The position numbers and the translations under genes are program-made. The notes beneath the pieces are model-generated. The model did not search any database, had not been told where the DNA came from, and was given only the letters and a program-made list of their open reading frames with translations. Shown piece by piece: positions 43,136 through 51,711 of a stretch of DNA of 64,000 bases; position 1 is the stretch's first letter; each line of letters opens with the position of its first letter. This stretch comes from Deltaproteobacteria bacterium (lineage in GTDB: Bacteria; Myxococcota_A; UBA796; UBA2385), in assembly GCA_016792625.1 (NCBI GenBank), contig JAEUKK010000156.1, forward strand, positions 1 to 64,000, in the 5' to 3' direction.

Positions 43136-44218
43136 TCAGTCGCGCACAAAGACCGGCAGGGCGTCAATCTCAGGGTCATGCTCCGCGTGGAACAACTCGA
43201 GGGTGAGGGCGCCCTCAGCCGGGTCGACGGGCGCCGCTTCGGGCTCGAGGCTGGGCGCCCGCGCGGTCGGCGCCTCGTCTGGCGCCGGGGGCGTGGGACG
43301 CCAGGTCGCGCCCCGCACCCAGCCGCGCACCACACGGTCGCGCCCGCCGTAGTCTTTAAGCAGCTCGACGCCCTGCAGGCCCGCCTCGGCGGCCAGCGCG
43401 CAGACCGCGGCGCCCTGGTCCCAGCCGATCTCGACCAGCACCGCCTCGCGCGCCCGGCCGGCGGCGAGGGGGAGCAGGCGCCGGTAGACCCCGAGCCCAT
43501 CCGCCCCGCCGTCCAGCGCGAGGTGCGGCTCGAAGTCGCGCACCTCGGGGTCGAGGCCGGCGATGTCGGCTGAGGGGATGTAGGGCGGGTTGCTCACCAC
43601 CACGTCAATCTGACGCTCAGCGGGGATGGGGGTGAGCAGGTCGCCCCGCAGCACCGCCACGCGCTCGGCGAGGCCCAGCCGGGCGACGTTCTCTTTGGTG
43701 CAGGCCAGCGCCTCAGCCGCGAGATCGACGCAGTAGACGCGCAGCTGGGGGCGCTCGTGGGCGAGGGTCAGCCCGATCGCCCCGCTGCCGCAGCCGATGT
43801 CGGCGACGAAGGCCGGGGCGTCTTTGGGCAGCCACTGCAGGGCCGCCTCGACGAGGCGCTCGGTGTCGGGGCGGGGCAGCAGCACGCCGGGCACCACCTT
43901 GAGGTCGACCGTGTAGAAGCCCCGCTCGCCGATGATCAGGTGGGTCGGCTCGCGGCGGGCGCGGCGCCGCACGCCCTCGCGCACCGCCACCAGCTCGGAC
44001 TCGGTGAGCGGGCGGTCGTGGTGCAGCAGCAGCTGCATGCGCTCGAGGCCCAGCGCGTGCCCGATGAGCAGCAGCGCGTCGGCGCGCGGGCTGTCGAGGC
44101 CGCGCTCGGCGAAGAAGCGCTGGGTCTTGTGCAGCACCTCGCCGATGGTCTGGGGCGGTGTCGCCGCGGCGCTGGACGCTGCAGGGGGCGAGGGCGGGCG
44201 GGGCGGCTGCTCGGACAC
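43136..44218 (-). CDS. prmC: Peptide-chain release factor glutamine methyltransferase PrmC
   Basis: 360 aa from the GTG at 44218, chosen because GGAGGCCCC directly precedes it, as at several other starts here; ATGs at 44242 and 44266 lack this. An N-terminal Pro/Ala tail leads to the PrmC helical domain (DSPRADALLLIGHALGLER) and the methyltransferase domain: VPGVLLPRPDTERLVE, VADIGCGSGAIG and VVVSNPPYIP (near residues 207-215), the Gln-binding NPPY motif. It methylates RF1/RF2 at the GGQ glutamine. An extra C-terminal 60-residue tail of low complexity ends the protein. Confidence 0.93.
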   Translation of the reverse strand: MSEQPPRPPSPPAASSAAATPPQTIGEVLHKTQRFFAERGLDSPRADALLLIGHALGLERMQLLLHHDRPLTESELVAVREGVRRRARREPTHLIIGERGFYTVDLKVVPGVLLPRPDTERLVEAALQWLPKDAPAFVADIGCGSGAIGLTLAHERPQLRVYCVDLAAEALACTKENVARLGLAERVAVLRGDLLTPIPAERQIDVVVSNPPYIPSADIAGLDPEVRDFEPHLALDGGADGLGVYRRLLPLAAGRAREAVLVEIGWDQGAAVCALAAEAGLQGVELLKDYGGRDRVVRGWVRGATWRPTPPAPDEAPTARAPSLEPEAAPVDPAEGALTLELFHAEHDPEIDALPVFVRD

Positions 44219-44277
44219 GGGGCCTCCGGGGCGCGCCGCCATATCCAGATCGCCCGGGGGCGCCATGGTTTAAACGG

Positions 44278-45189
44278 TCAGTCTCTGTCCGGGTCGCCCT
44301 CGCGTGGCGCAGAGCGGGGCCCCCAGCGCGGCGCGTGCACCCCCGCGGCGACCATCCAGCGCAGCAGGCGCCCCCGGTGCGGGCGGTGGGGCTCGAGCAG
44401 CGCGAGCATCCGGGCGTCGTCGCCCCGCGGCTCGCCCCCGAGCGCCCAGGCCACGGTGTTGGGCAGGTGGTAGTCACCGGTGGGCACGGCATCAGCGTCG
44501 CCGAGCGCACCTTGGAGCACGCTCTGGGTCGTCCACGGGCCGACGCCGGGGATGGACAGCAGGAGCGCGGCGGCCTCGGCGGGCGGGGCGGCGCCGGCGC
44601 GGGCGATCCGGTTGCCTTGGCGGGCGGCCCCGCGCAGGGTGCGGGCGATGCGGTCGGGTACGCCGAGTGCCACGAGGTGATCGACGGGGAGGGCGGCCAG
44701 CTGCTCGGGCGTGGGCGGCAGGCCGAGCCCCGCGGGGCCCGGCGCGGGGCGCCCAAAGCGCCGGACCAGCCCGCCCCAGGCCTTCCACGCCTCGACATAG
44801 GTGACGAGCTGGCCGAGGATGGTGTGGGCGAGCTGGGGCCAGAGCACCGGCAGGCGCGTCATGACGAGGCCGCGGTGGGGCGCGAGGCGGGCGGCGAGGG
44901 CCGGGGGGAGCTCGAGCCGCGGCGGCGGCCAGTCCTCTGCGCCGACCAGGGCGGGCAGGGCCGGCGGCAGGGCCTCGGCGCCCGGCCCCCAGATCCAGGC
45001 CGAGAGGCCGCTGTCGGTGCGCTGCAGGTGCAGCTCGACGTCGCCTTCGGGCAGCGGCAAGGCCAAGGCCAGGGCGCCTGGCTGCTGGCGCGCGGTGGGA
45101 TCACCGCGCCCGGCGGTGATCAGCGCGAGGCTGCCGATGGGGTCGTGCCCCGCGGGCAGGGGCAGCTGCAGGGTCAGCGGGGCGGACAC
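44278..45189 (-). CDS. DNA-3-methyladenine glycosylase II-like (HhH-GPD family)
   Basis: 303 aa; GTG start after GGAGGCCCG. The N-terminal 100 residues resemble the AlkA mixed alpha/beta domain. The HhH-GPD region shows HTILGQLVTYVEAWKAWGGL (the Q-containing helix), LLSIPGVGPWTTQSV (helix-hairpin-helix) and AVPTGDYHLPN with the catalytic Asp239. There is no iron-sulfur Cys set at the C-terminus, as in AlkA. It would remove alkylated bases to start base-excision repair. Same strand as prmC and 59 bases upstream of its start. Confidence 0.85.
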   Translation of the reverse strand: MSAPLTLQLPLPAGHDPIGSLALITAGRGDPTARQQPGALALALPLPEGDVELHLQRTDSGLSAWIWGPGAEALPPALPALVGAEDWPPPRLELPPALAARLAPHRGLVMTRLPVLWPQLAHTILGQLVTYVEAWKAWGGLVRRFGRPAPGPAGLGLPPTPEQLAALPVDHLVALGVPDRIARTLRGAARQGNRIARAGAAPPAEAAALLLSIPGVGPWTTQSVLQGALGDADAVPTGDYHLPNTVAWALGGEPRGDDARMLALLEPHRPHRGRLLRWMVAAGVHAPRWGPRSAPREGDPDRD

Positions 45190-45207
45190 CGGGCCTCCGG
45201 CCGTGGG

Positions 45208-47613
45208 TCAGGGGCGCGCGATCTGCCACGTGGTGGGCGTGGCGACGACCACCCAGCTGTCGTTGACCTTGGCCTCCACCGCGCCGCTCTGCAGCGCGCC
45301 GGCGAGCTGCGGCCAGAGCTCGACAGGGATGCTGCGGGCGGTGGCCTGCGCCGGGGGGAGCACGAGCTCCAGCTGGCCGTCCTCTGCGGTGAAGCCGCGC
45401 AGGCTGCCCGCTTTGACCAGCTGCGCGAGCGCGCGCTCCTCGACCCGCACGCCGGCGGGCAGGGCCCAGCGCAGGGTCACCGCCGTCTCCGGCGGGACGG
45501 CGGCCTCGATCACGGCCACCGCCGGCGCGCCGGCGCGCAAGTTGGGCGCCAGGCGCACGGCCACTTCCACCCCCGCGCTGCGCCCCAGCTCCCAGGGCAC
45601 CATCGTGCGCAGGGCCGCCGACCAGGCCGCGCCGGGCAGGGGTGGATCGGCGACCAAGCTCAGCCCGCCTGATAGATCGGAGCGATACAGATCAAAGACC
45701 TGGAGCTCGCCCAGCTGGCGGGCGTCTAAGGTCTGCGACCAGAGCACCGCGCCCTCGCGCTCCAGCCGCAGGCTGACCGCGGGTGGCAAGCCCCCCTTGT
45801 AGATCAGCGCGATGGCCTCGAGCGCGAGCAGGTCATCCTCGGCGCGCCCCCAGGCCGCGCCGGGGGACCAGGCCACGAGCAGGGCGTCGGCGAGGCGCTG
45901 GGCCTCGGCGGCGGCGCCGGCCCGGTGCAGCCCGATCGCCGCGAGGGCGGTCGCCGCGACGGGGCTGCGGTACGACCGATCCCCTTGGTGGAAGCGCACC
46001 AAACCGCCGTCCCCCTCGACGATCGCCGCCCGCGCCGCGGTGGTGGCTGCTTCGGCCGCAGGGCCGCGCAGCAGGCCGGCGGCGAGCAGGGCCGCCTGGG
46101 TCAGCGGGCTGTGGGCGTCGGGGAGCAGGCGCTCCGCGGCGCCCTCGCCGAGCACACGCACCCGCAGGGCGGTCAGCGTGAGCGCCTCGACGGTGGCCGG
46201 GGGTAGGCCCGGGCTCTGCGCCGCGCCGTCGAGGGCCCGCACAGCCTCGGCCAGCCGCAGCAGGGCCTCATCCACGGTGAGCACGGCACCGTTGGCCCCG
46301 CCGAGCATGGTCCCATCGGGGGCCTGGGCGGCGGCGAGCTGCCCCGCGACGCGCAGGCCGAGCGCGACCAAGGAGTCATCGCTCGGGTGCAGGAGGGCCG
46401 GGCGGAGCAGCAGCGCGAGCTGATCGGGCGAGGCGTCCACGGGCAGGCGCAGCGCGCGCTGGGTGGCCAACAAACGCTGCTTGCGCAGCTTGTCGTCGAG
46501 GGCGGCCCGCTCGGGGCCCTCGGCCGGCGGCGGCGCCCCGAGCTGGCTGAGCAGGCCCGGGGCGGTGGCGGCGAGGCGCAGGCCCCAGGCCGCCCCGGCG
46601 AGGCCCGCGGGCACCCGCCCGGCCTCGACCTCGGCGCGGACCACCGAGAGCGCGCCCGGCGCGACGGTCAGCCGCAGCCGGGTCGCCTCGGGGCTCGGGC
46701 TCGGCGGCGGGTCAAAGGAGAGCGCTTGGGGGCTGCCCAGCGTCCCGCTGCGCTGCTCGGTGAGCGGCCGCCCGACCGGGAGGACCTCGACCGTATGCAC
46801 CACCGCGTCATCCACCTCGCCGGCGGTGAAGCGGGCCGAGAGCTCGAGCGGGCCCAGGCGCCCCGCGCGCACCGGCTCGTGGCGCTGCGCGTGCGCGCTG
46901 GGCAGGAGCGTGAGCGGCGCGCTGCGCTGGGCGGCGGCCGCCCCGTCGGTCACCCGCAGCTCGAGCGCGCCAGACAGCGTGCCCGGCGTCGTATTGACCG
47001 CCAGCACGGGCAGGTCGACCTGGTCACCCAGGCGCAGAAACGGCGGCGGGACCAGCTCGACGTAGGCGGCGAGGCGGGTCTCGACCCGGGCCAGAGCGCC
47101 GGCCTGCGCGCCGTCGGCGGTGTGGGCGAGGCCGAGCACCCGCCAGCCGGTCAGCCGGTCGGGCATGCGGACGGGGACGCTCGCTGTGCCGCTCGCGTCG
47201 GTGCGCAGGCGGGGCTGCCAGAGGAAGGTCTCGGGGAACCAGGCCCGCGCGGGGGCCGGGCCGCCGTCGGGCGCGGCCGCCCCGTCGGCGGGGGCCGGCT
47301 CTTCGGGAGCGGGGGCAGCCGGTGAGGCGGCCGCAGGCGCGCCGGGTGCGCCACCTCCGCGTGCGCCGAGCTGGCCGGCCATTTCGGAGCGCGAGCGGGC
47401 GGGTGCCTCCGCGTCCTCCGCCTCATCTTTGGCGGAGGGGCCCTCCCGCGCGTCGTAGAACGTCACTTCGACGCTCTGTTCGACCGGCGGCGCGGCCGCC
47501 GGCGCGGCCTCTTGCTGCGCGCCGCAGGAGGGGAGGGCGGCGAGGAGGCTGAGGCTGACCAGCAGCCCAGCGGGGACCATCGACCACGGGTGGGGGGAGC
47601 GGCGGCCGATCAT
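45208..47613 (-). CDS. Alpha-2-macroglobulin-like lipoprotein, C-terminal half, no thioester
   Basis: 801 aa. A lipoprotein signal ends at Cys30 (LLAALPSC). After an Ala/Pro/Glu linker (about 50-120) the macroglobulin signature appears: WFPETFLWQPRLRTDASG and VRMPDRLTGWRVLGLAHT. An alpha-toroid region (about 330-620) and a receptor-binding-like end follow. In bacterial macroglobulins with a thioester the toroid carries CxEQ; none occurs here, and the corresponding part reads AGLAGAAWGLRLAATA. It would trap proteases mechanically rather than covalently, if at all. The ATG overlaps the stop of the N-terminal-half gene (ATGA). Confidence 0.8.
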   Translation of the reverse strand: MIGRRSPHPWSMVPAGLLVSLSLLAALPSCGAQQEAAPAAAPPVEQSVEVTFYDAREGPSAKDEAEDAEAPARSRSEMAGQLGARGGGAPGAPAAASPAAPAPEEPAPADGAAAPDGGPAPARAWFPETFLWQPRLRTDASGTASVPVRMPDRLTGWRVLGLAHTADGAQAGALARVETRLAAYVELVPPPFLRLGDQVDLPVLAVNTTPGTLSGALELRVTDGAAAAQRSAPLTLLPSAHAQRHEPVRAGRLGPLELSARFTAGEVDDAVVHTVEVLPVGRPLTEQRSGTLGSPQALSFDPPPSPSPEATRLRLTVAPGALSVVRAEVEAGRVPAGLAGAAWGLRLAATAPGLLSQLGAPPPAEGPERAALDDKLRKQRLLATQRALRLPVDASPDQLALLLRPALLHPSDDSLVALGLRVAGQLAAAQAPDGTMLGGANGAVLTVDEALLRLAEAVRALDGAAQSPGLPPATVEALTLTALRVRVLGEGAAERLLPDAHSPLTQAALLAAGLLRGPAAEAATTAARAAIVEGDGGLVRFHQGDRSYRSPVAATALAAIGLHRAGAAAEAQRLADALLVAWSPGAAWGRAEDDLLALEAIALIYKGGLPPAVSLRLEREGAVLWSQTLDARQLGELQVFDLYRSDLSGGLSLVADPPLPGAAWSAALRTMVPWELGRSAGVEVAVRLAPNLRAGAPAVAVIEAAVPPETAVTLRWALPAGVRVEERALAQLVKAGSLRGFTAEDGQLELVLPPAQATARSIPVELWPQLAGALQSGAVEAKVNDSWVVVATPTTWQIARP

Positions 47614-50600
47614 CGGGGATCCTCCTCGGCGACCCAGGTGGGCCAGTGCTCCATGTCTTCGGGCAGGCGGTCACCGCGCACCAAGAGGCGCGGGTCGGTC
47701 AGCGCCAGCAGCTCCTGCGGCAGCAGGCCGAGGCGCATGCGCCGGCCGAAGGGGTCGGCGCAGGGGGGCGCCTCCGCTTCGCAGGCGTCGAGCGCGGCGC
47801 CCCACAGGCGCGCCACGGTGGCCGGGCGCAGCTTCTCGTCCGCCGGCGCGGCGGCCTCCCAGGCCCGCACCTCGGCGTGGAGGCGCCGCAGCAGGTCAAA
47901 GAAGAGGCGCTGGGTGTCGGGGGTCGGGTCGTATTCGGCGCTGGTCCGTGCCGAGACGCCGCGGTCGAGGGCCTCGAGCGGCGGCGGCGCGTCGAGCGTG
48001 GCGACCATGGCCATGATCGCCTGCTCCCCCCGGACCGCCCCGTTGGTCAGCGCGGCGAGCTCCAAGCCCGGCAAGGCCTGGCTGGTGGTGGGCGCGGCCC
48101 GCAGCCGCCCGAGCGCGTCGGGGCCGGGCAAGGGCGCGAGCTGGCCCAGGCTCTCATCGACGCCGACCAAGCTGACATGGGCCGCGACGGGCTGCTCACC
48201 GCGCGTGGTCTGGACGCGCAGGGTGAGCTCGCCGCCCGGCCGGCTGGTGGCCGCGCTGGGCTCGAGCCGCAGCTGCATGTCTTTGCGGTCGCTCACCCAG
48301 ACCCGGGCGCTGGCCTCGGCCCACTGCACCGTGTACCAGCCGCGCTTGTCGGCGGGCAGGGTGAAGCGGAAGGTGCGGCTCTCCCCCTCGCGCAGGGCCT
48401 CGATGCTGCTGCCGTCCTGGTGGTTCATCCAGAGCCGATCCGGCAGCTGCACGGGGTTGTTGGGCCCGCGCAGCAGCTCCACCTCGACCGTCGCCCCCGG
48501 CGCGGGCGTGGGGTCGCTGACCCGGACGCGCCGATCCGGAACCGGGGCGGGCCAGAGGCGCAGGGTGGCGGCGCCGAGCGCGGCCCCCTGGTGTTGGGCG
48601 GTGACCTGCAGCTCGTAGCCGGGCCGCAGGGTGGCCGTCCCGGGCTGGTCGGTGGCGGTGTTGCTCCGGCTGCTCCCCCTCACCACCAGGACGCCAAAGT
48701 GCGCCTCGTCCGCGGGCTCCCAGAGGTGCTGCGCCTCGAGCTGGCGGACCACGCAGGCCTGCTCGGCGGCGGTCCAGGCGCTGCCCGCGTTCAAGGGCGC
48801 GCGCTCCCAGCGGATGGCCGTCGAGCCCGGGCTGGCCGACCAGATGAGGTTCGCGTCGACCGTGCCCGCGGGGCGCCCCGGGCTGAAGCAGGCCCGCGCC
48901 TGGAGCATCGCAGGCGCGATGATGTCGTCTTCGAAGTCAGCGGGGCGCTTCGACCATCCGCCCTGCTGCGTGGCCTCGAGCACGGGGAGGCCCGGGTCGT
49001 TGAAGGTGAGCTGGGCCTCGAGCACACGCGGATCGCCGCTCGGCAGACGCAGGCGCGCGGCCGCGGCCTGCAGGCAGCTCTGCATCGTGGGGCTCGCGTC
49101 TCTGACGTCCAGCGCGTCAATCCCACCGTCGGCGCGCACCTTGAGGCGCGCGTCGATGTGCACCTCCTGCGTGGCGTGGCTGGCGCAGGCCCCGAGCGCG
49201 GCCATCGCCTCGCCGATCGCCCGCTGGTCGTCGAGCCGGGCCGCTTCGGCGCCGAGCTGGAGGATCCGCCCGATCTGCAGCGGCGGCGGCAGGGGCGTCG
49301 CCCGCACCGGCATCCCCGGGACGCGCACGCTCACCGCCGGGCCCGGGTCGAGCTGCACGAGGGCGAAGCCGTCCTCGTCGGCGGTGACCACGGTCGGCGC
49401 GCCGCCGGGCTCCCAGGCCCGCTTGATTGACAGGGCGGCCCCAGAGAGCGGGCGGCCATCGGGCAGGCGCGCCCGCACCCAGACCCGGTTGGGCACACCT
49501 TCCGCGACGCCGCCGCCGATCTCGGTGAGCGCGTCGACCACAAAAGGCTCTTGGTGCAGCGCGAGGCGCAGGGTGCCGGCGACCGCCTCGCCGGTGGGGT
49601 CGGTGGCGGTGAGCGCGCCGACCAGGGTGGCGGCGCCGACGAGATCGGCGGGCACGGGCGGCAGGCTGAGGCGGACGAGGCCGTCGCGGCCGGCGCGCAG
49701 GGTGGTGGGGAGGGCCCCGCGCATCCAGTCGCTGGGCGGCGGCCAGCCCCCGTCCACGGTCCAGCGGACGGCGACCGCCGCGTCCGGCACCGGCGCCCCC
49801 GAGGCGTAGCGGACGCGCAGGGTCGCCCCCATCGGATCACCGGGGAGGTGCCAGGGGCGGTCGGTCTCGGCTTCGACGGTGAAGCGGGGCAGGGTGAAGG
49901 GCTCGACCTGCAGCGGGGTGCAGCCCTCGTCTTCGCCCGAGGACCAGCACAGCGTGTAGGTGCCGCTCTCGGCCTCGGCGTCGAGCGGGAGGCTCACCGC
50001 CGCGACCCCCAGCGCGTCGAGCGCCGCGGCTTCGCGCAGCAGCATGTTGCCCTGCGGGTCTTTGAGCACGAAGCTGCCGGGTCGGTCGGCCAAGGGCACC
50101 AGATCGGCCCGGCGCAGGGCGACCGCGCGGGCGAGCACGGTCTGCCCGGGCTCGTAGAGCGGCCGGTCGCTGAGCAGGTGCACGTGGGCCGGCGCGTAGA
50201 GCGGCAACGCCAGCTCGGTGGACAGCGCGCCGAAGGGGCCGTCGTGGTGCGCGATGAGCGTATAGACCCCGTCGGTGAGCTCGGGCGGCAGGGTGATCGT
50301 GGCCGCGCGGCTGTCACCCCAGTCCACCCACTCCCCCGCCTCGCCGTCCGCGCCGATGGGATCGAGGGGGCGGAGCTTGCCGTCGGCAGAGCGCAGCTCC
50401 AAGCGGAGCTCCCCCCGCTTCGAGGTAGAGGTGCGCAGCCCGCCGTCGTCGTGCGCGGTGGTCGCGCGGACGCCGACCACCACCGTGCCGGGGTGACCGC
50501 GGCGCAGGCCCTCGGCCGAGACCCAGAGCGCGCCGACCGGATCGCCGTCGGGGCACTCGGCCAGCTCGACCCCGTACTGCAGCCAGGCCGGCAGGCAGGG

Positions 50601-50684
50601 CAGGGCGCCGCCGCAGACGCCCGCGCAGGGCAGCAGCGGCGCGAGGACCAGCCAGCGCCAAGTTCGCTTCCGCTCTGCACCCAT
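47610..50684 (-). CDS. Alpha-2-macroglobulin-like protein, N-terminal half, with tandem AgmX/PglI-like insertion
   Basis: 1024 aa from ATG 50684; the in-frame TTG at 50714 is less likely. A hydrophobic signal or anchor (WLVLAPLLPCAGVCGG) is followed by MG domains, with HLLSDRPLYEPGQTVLARAV (MG2 motif) and SGTYTLCWSSGEDEGC. Between about residues 484 and 656 two similar units are inserted, each with a Cys pair, a DG or PG turn between strands and a closing helix (QSCLQAAAARLRLP; QACVVRQLEAQHLW); they resemble AgmX/PglI C-terminal domains. MG-type strands resume (GWYTVQWAEASARVWVSD) and the protein stops after HVSLVGVDESLGQL and a helical tail. The lipoprotein half is the next gene. Confidence 0.75.
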   Translation of the reverse strand: MGAERKRTWRWLVLAPLLPCAGVCGGALPCLPAWLQYGVELAECPDGDPVGALWVSAEGLRRGHPGTVVVGVRATTAHDDGGLRTSTSKRGELRLELRSADGKLRPLDPIGADGEAGEWVDWGDSRAATITLPPELTDGVYTLIAHHDGPFGALSTELALPLYAPAHVHLLSDRPLYEPGQTVLARAVALRRADLVPLADRPGSFVLKDPQGNMLLREAAALDALGVAAVSLPLDAEAESGTYTLCWSSGEDEGCTPLQVEPFTLPRFTVEAETDRPWHLPGDPMGATLRVRYASGAPVPDAAVAVRWTVDGGWPPPSDWMRGALPTTLRAGRDGLVRLSLPPVPADLVGAATLVGALTATDPTGEAVAGTLRLALHQEPFVVDALTEIGGGVAEGVPNRVWVRARLPDGRPLSGAALSIKRAWEPGGAPTVVTADEDGFALVQLDPGPAVSVRVPGMPVRATPLPPPLQIGRILQLGAEAARLDDQRAIGEAMAALGACASHATQEVHIDARLKVRADGGIDALDVRDASPTMQSCLQAAAARLRLPSGDPRVLEAQLTFNDPGLPVLEATQQGGWSKRPADFEDDIIAPAMLQARACFSPGRPAGTVDANLIWSASPGSTAIRWERAPLNAGSAWTAAEQACVVRQLEAQHLWEPADEAHFGVLVVRGSSRSNTATDQPGTATLRPGYELQVTAQHQGAALGAATLRLWPAPVPDRRVRVSDPTPAPGATVEVELLRGPNNPVQLPDRLWMNHQDGSSIEALREGESRTFRFTLPADKRGWYTVQWAEASARVWVSDRKDMQLRLEPSAATSRPGGELTLRVQTTRGEQPVAAHVSLVGVDESLGQLAPLPGPDALGRLRAAPTTSQALPGLELAALTNGAVRGEQAIMAMVATLDAPPPLEALDRGVSARTSAEYDPTPDTQRLFFDLLRRLHAEVRAWEAAAPADEKLRPATVARLWGAALDACEAEAPPCADPFGRRMRLGLLPQELLALTDPRLLVRGDRLPEDMEHWPTWVAEEDPR

Positions 50685-50824
50685 CCTGGCCCCCTGGCGC
50701 GACGCGGCCGGCAACGCCCGCTGGGGGCCGACCTTACACCGCGGCTCGATGCGGCGGTCGTGTGGTGGCGGGCGGTGTGGCTGCGCGGCGCGGCCGATGG
50801 CGGAAGGGGGGACCCAAACGGCGC

Positions 50825-50879
50825 GCGGCCCGGGGGAGAGCTCCCCACGGGCCGCGGCGCGAGACCTCGCGGGTCGCGC
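50825..50879 (-). terminator. Two tandem stem-loops directly after the redoxin lipoprotein gene
   Basis: The first, 50857-50879, starts right at the stop and has an 8-bp stem with a GA bulge. The second, 50825-50855, pairs GCGGCCCG with CGGGCCGC (8 bp) and then GGGGAG with CTCCCC around a 2-base loop, 14 bp in all. No T-run follows. They lie in the 195-base gap before the macroglobulin pair and probably end the redoxin transcript. Confidence 0.5.
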
Positions 50880-51647
50880 TTACTCTTCGGTCTCGGCCTC
50901 GGGCAGGCTGAAGTCAGCCGGGAGCACCGCCTCGATGTCAGCCGCGGTCGGGTAGCCGTTGACGATGACCGCCTCGGCGCCCGGGGCGAGCAGGCTGATC
51001 GCGGGGATGCCGCCGCTGGCGTAGCCCTGGTTGGTGACGCCCCAGCCCGGGTCGGCGAGCACGGCGTAGGGGTGGCCGTCGGCCCACTTCTCAAGGTCGG
51101 CCTGGGCGGGCTCGCCGCCGCTCTCGGTCTCGCCGAGCAGGTCGATGATCATCAGGCCCTTGGGGTAGTAGCTCTCGTAGAAGGCGGCGGCCTCGGCCCG
51201 GTAGGCCTGGCAGGGCCCGCACCAAGCCGCGCCGGTGACGACCAGCACGGCCATGTGGCAGAAGTCGTGCAGCTTGACCGTGTCGCCGTACATGTCGACC
51301 AGCTCGAACTGGGGGGCGACCTCGCCGGCCTGCAGCACCGAGCCCTGCAGGTCGTTGCGGCAGGAGCCGATCGGCCAGCCGCCAGTGTAGGGGTGGTCGT
51401 CGGCGCTGAGCGGATCGGTGTTGCCGTCGATCTCGGTGGTGTCGTCCCAGCCGTCGGCGTCGGAGTCGGCGCTGTCGGGGTCGGTGCCCGCCGCGGCCTC
51501 GTCTTGGTCGCTGATGCCGTCGCCGTCGCTGTCTTGGGAGCCCGGGTTGAAGTCGCCGCCGACGCCGTCGACGACCATCACGGCCTCTTCACAGCCGGCG
51601 AGGAGCGGGAGGAGCAGGGCAAGGGCGCGGAGGGGGCGGACGGACAT
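50880..51647 (-). CDS. Redoxin lipoprotein with TSP3-type calcium-binding repeats
   Basis: 255 aa; ATG with GAGGTGA upstream. The lipoprotein signal ends at Cys19 (LLAGC). Two TSP3-like repeats (DSDGDGISDQDE and DSDADGWDDTTE, residues 39-72) follow, then a thioredoxin/TlpA-like domain with APQFELVDMYGDTVKL, the active site AAWCGPCQAYR (Cys143, Cys146) and GGIPAISLLAPGA holding the cis-Pro. It should act as a disulfide reductase or oxidase on the outside of a membrane. The TSP3 spacer is common in myxobacterial surface proteins. Single-gene unit with TACCTT upstream. Confidence 0.85.
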   Translation of the reverse strand: MSVRPLRALALLLPLLAGCEEAVMVVDGVGGDFNPGSQDSDGDGISDQDEAAAGTDPDSADSDADGWDDTTEIDGNTDPLSADDHPYTGGWPIGSCRNDLQGSVLQAGEVAPQFELVDMYGDTVKLHDFCHMAVLVVTGAAWCGPCQAYRAEAAAFYESYYPKGLMIIDLLGETESGGEPAQADLEKWADGHPYAVLADPGWGVTNQGYASGGIPAISLLAPGAEAVIVNGYPTAADIEAVLPADFSLPEAETEE

Positions 51648-51668
51648 GGGTCACCTCGGTTCGGGCCA

Positions 51669-51674
51669 AAGGTA
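51669..51674 (-). promoter_or_regulatory. Candidate -10 hexamer TACCTT for the redoxin gene
   Basis: On the minus strand TACCTT lies 21 bases before the ATG at 51647; the leader holds GAGGTGA. Confidence 0.3.
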
Positions 51675-51711
51675 GCGCAGGCGGAGCGCTCGCGTCAGCC
51701 TCATCGGTCGC

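Noticed and set aside
44219..44266. Upstream ATG starts for prmC at 44266 and 44242
   Set aside because: They lack a ribosome site, while GTG 44218 directly follows GGAGGCCCC, the site seen at other starts in the window.
45208..50684. Sequencing frameshift as the cause of the split macroglobulin
   Set aside because: The downstream gene opens with its own lipoprotein signal ending at Cys30 and an ATGA overlap, which argues for two real genes; it remains worth checking.
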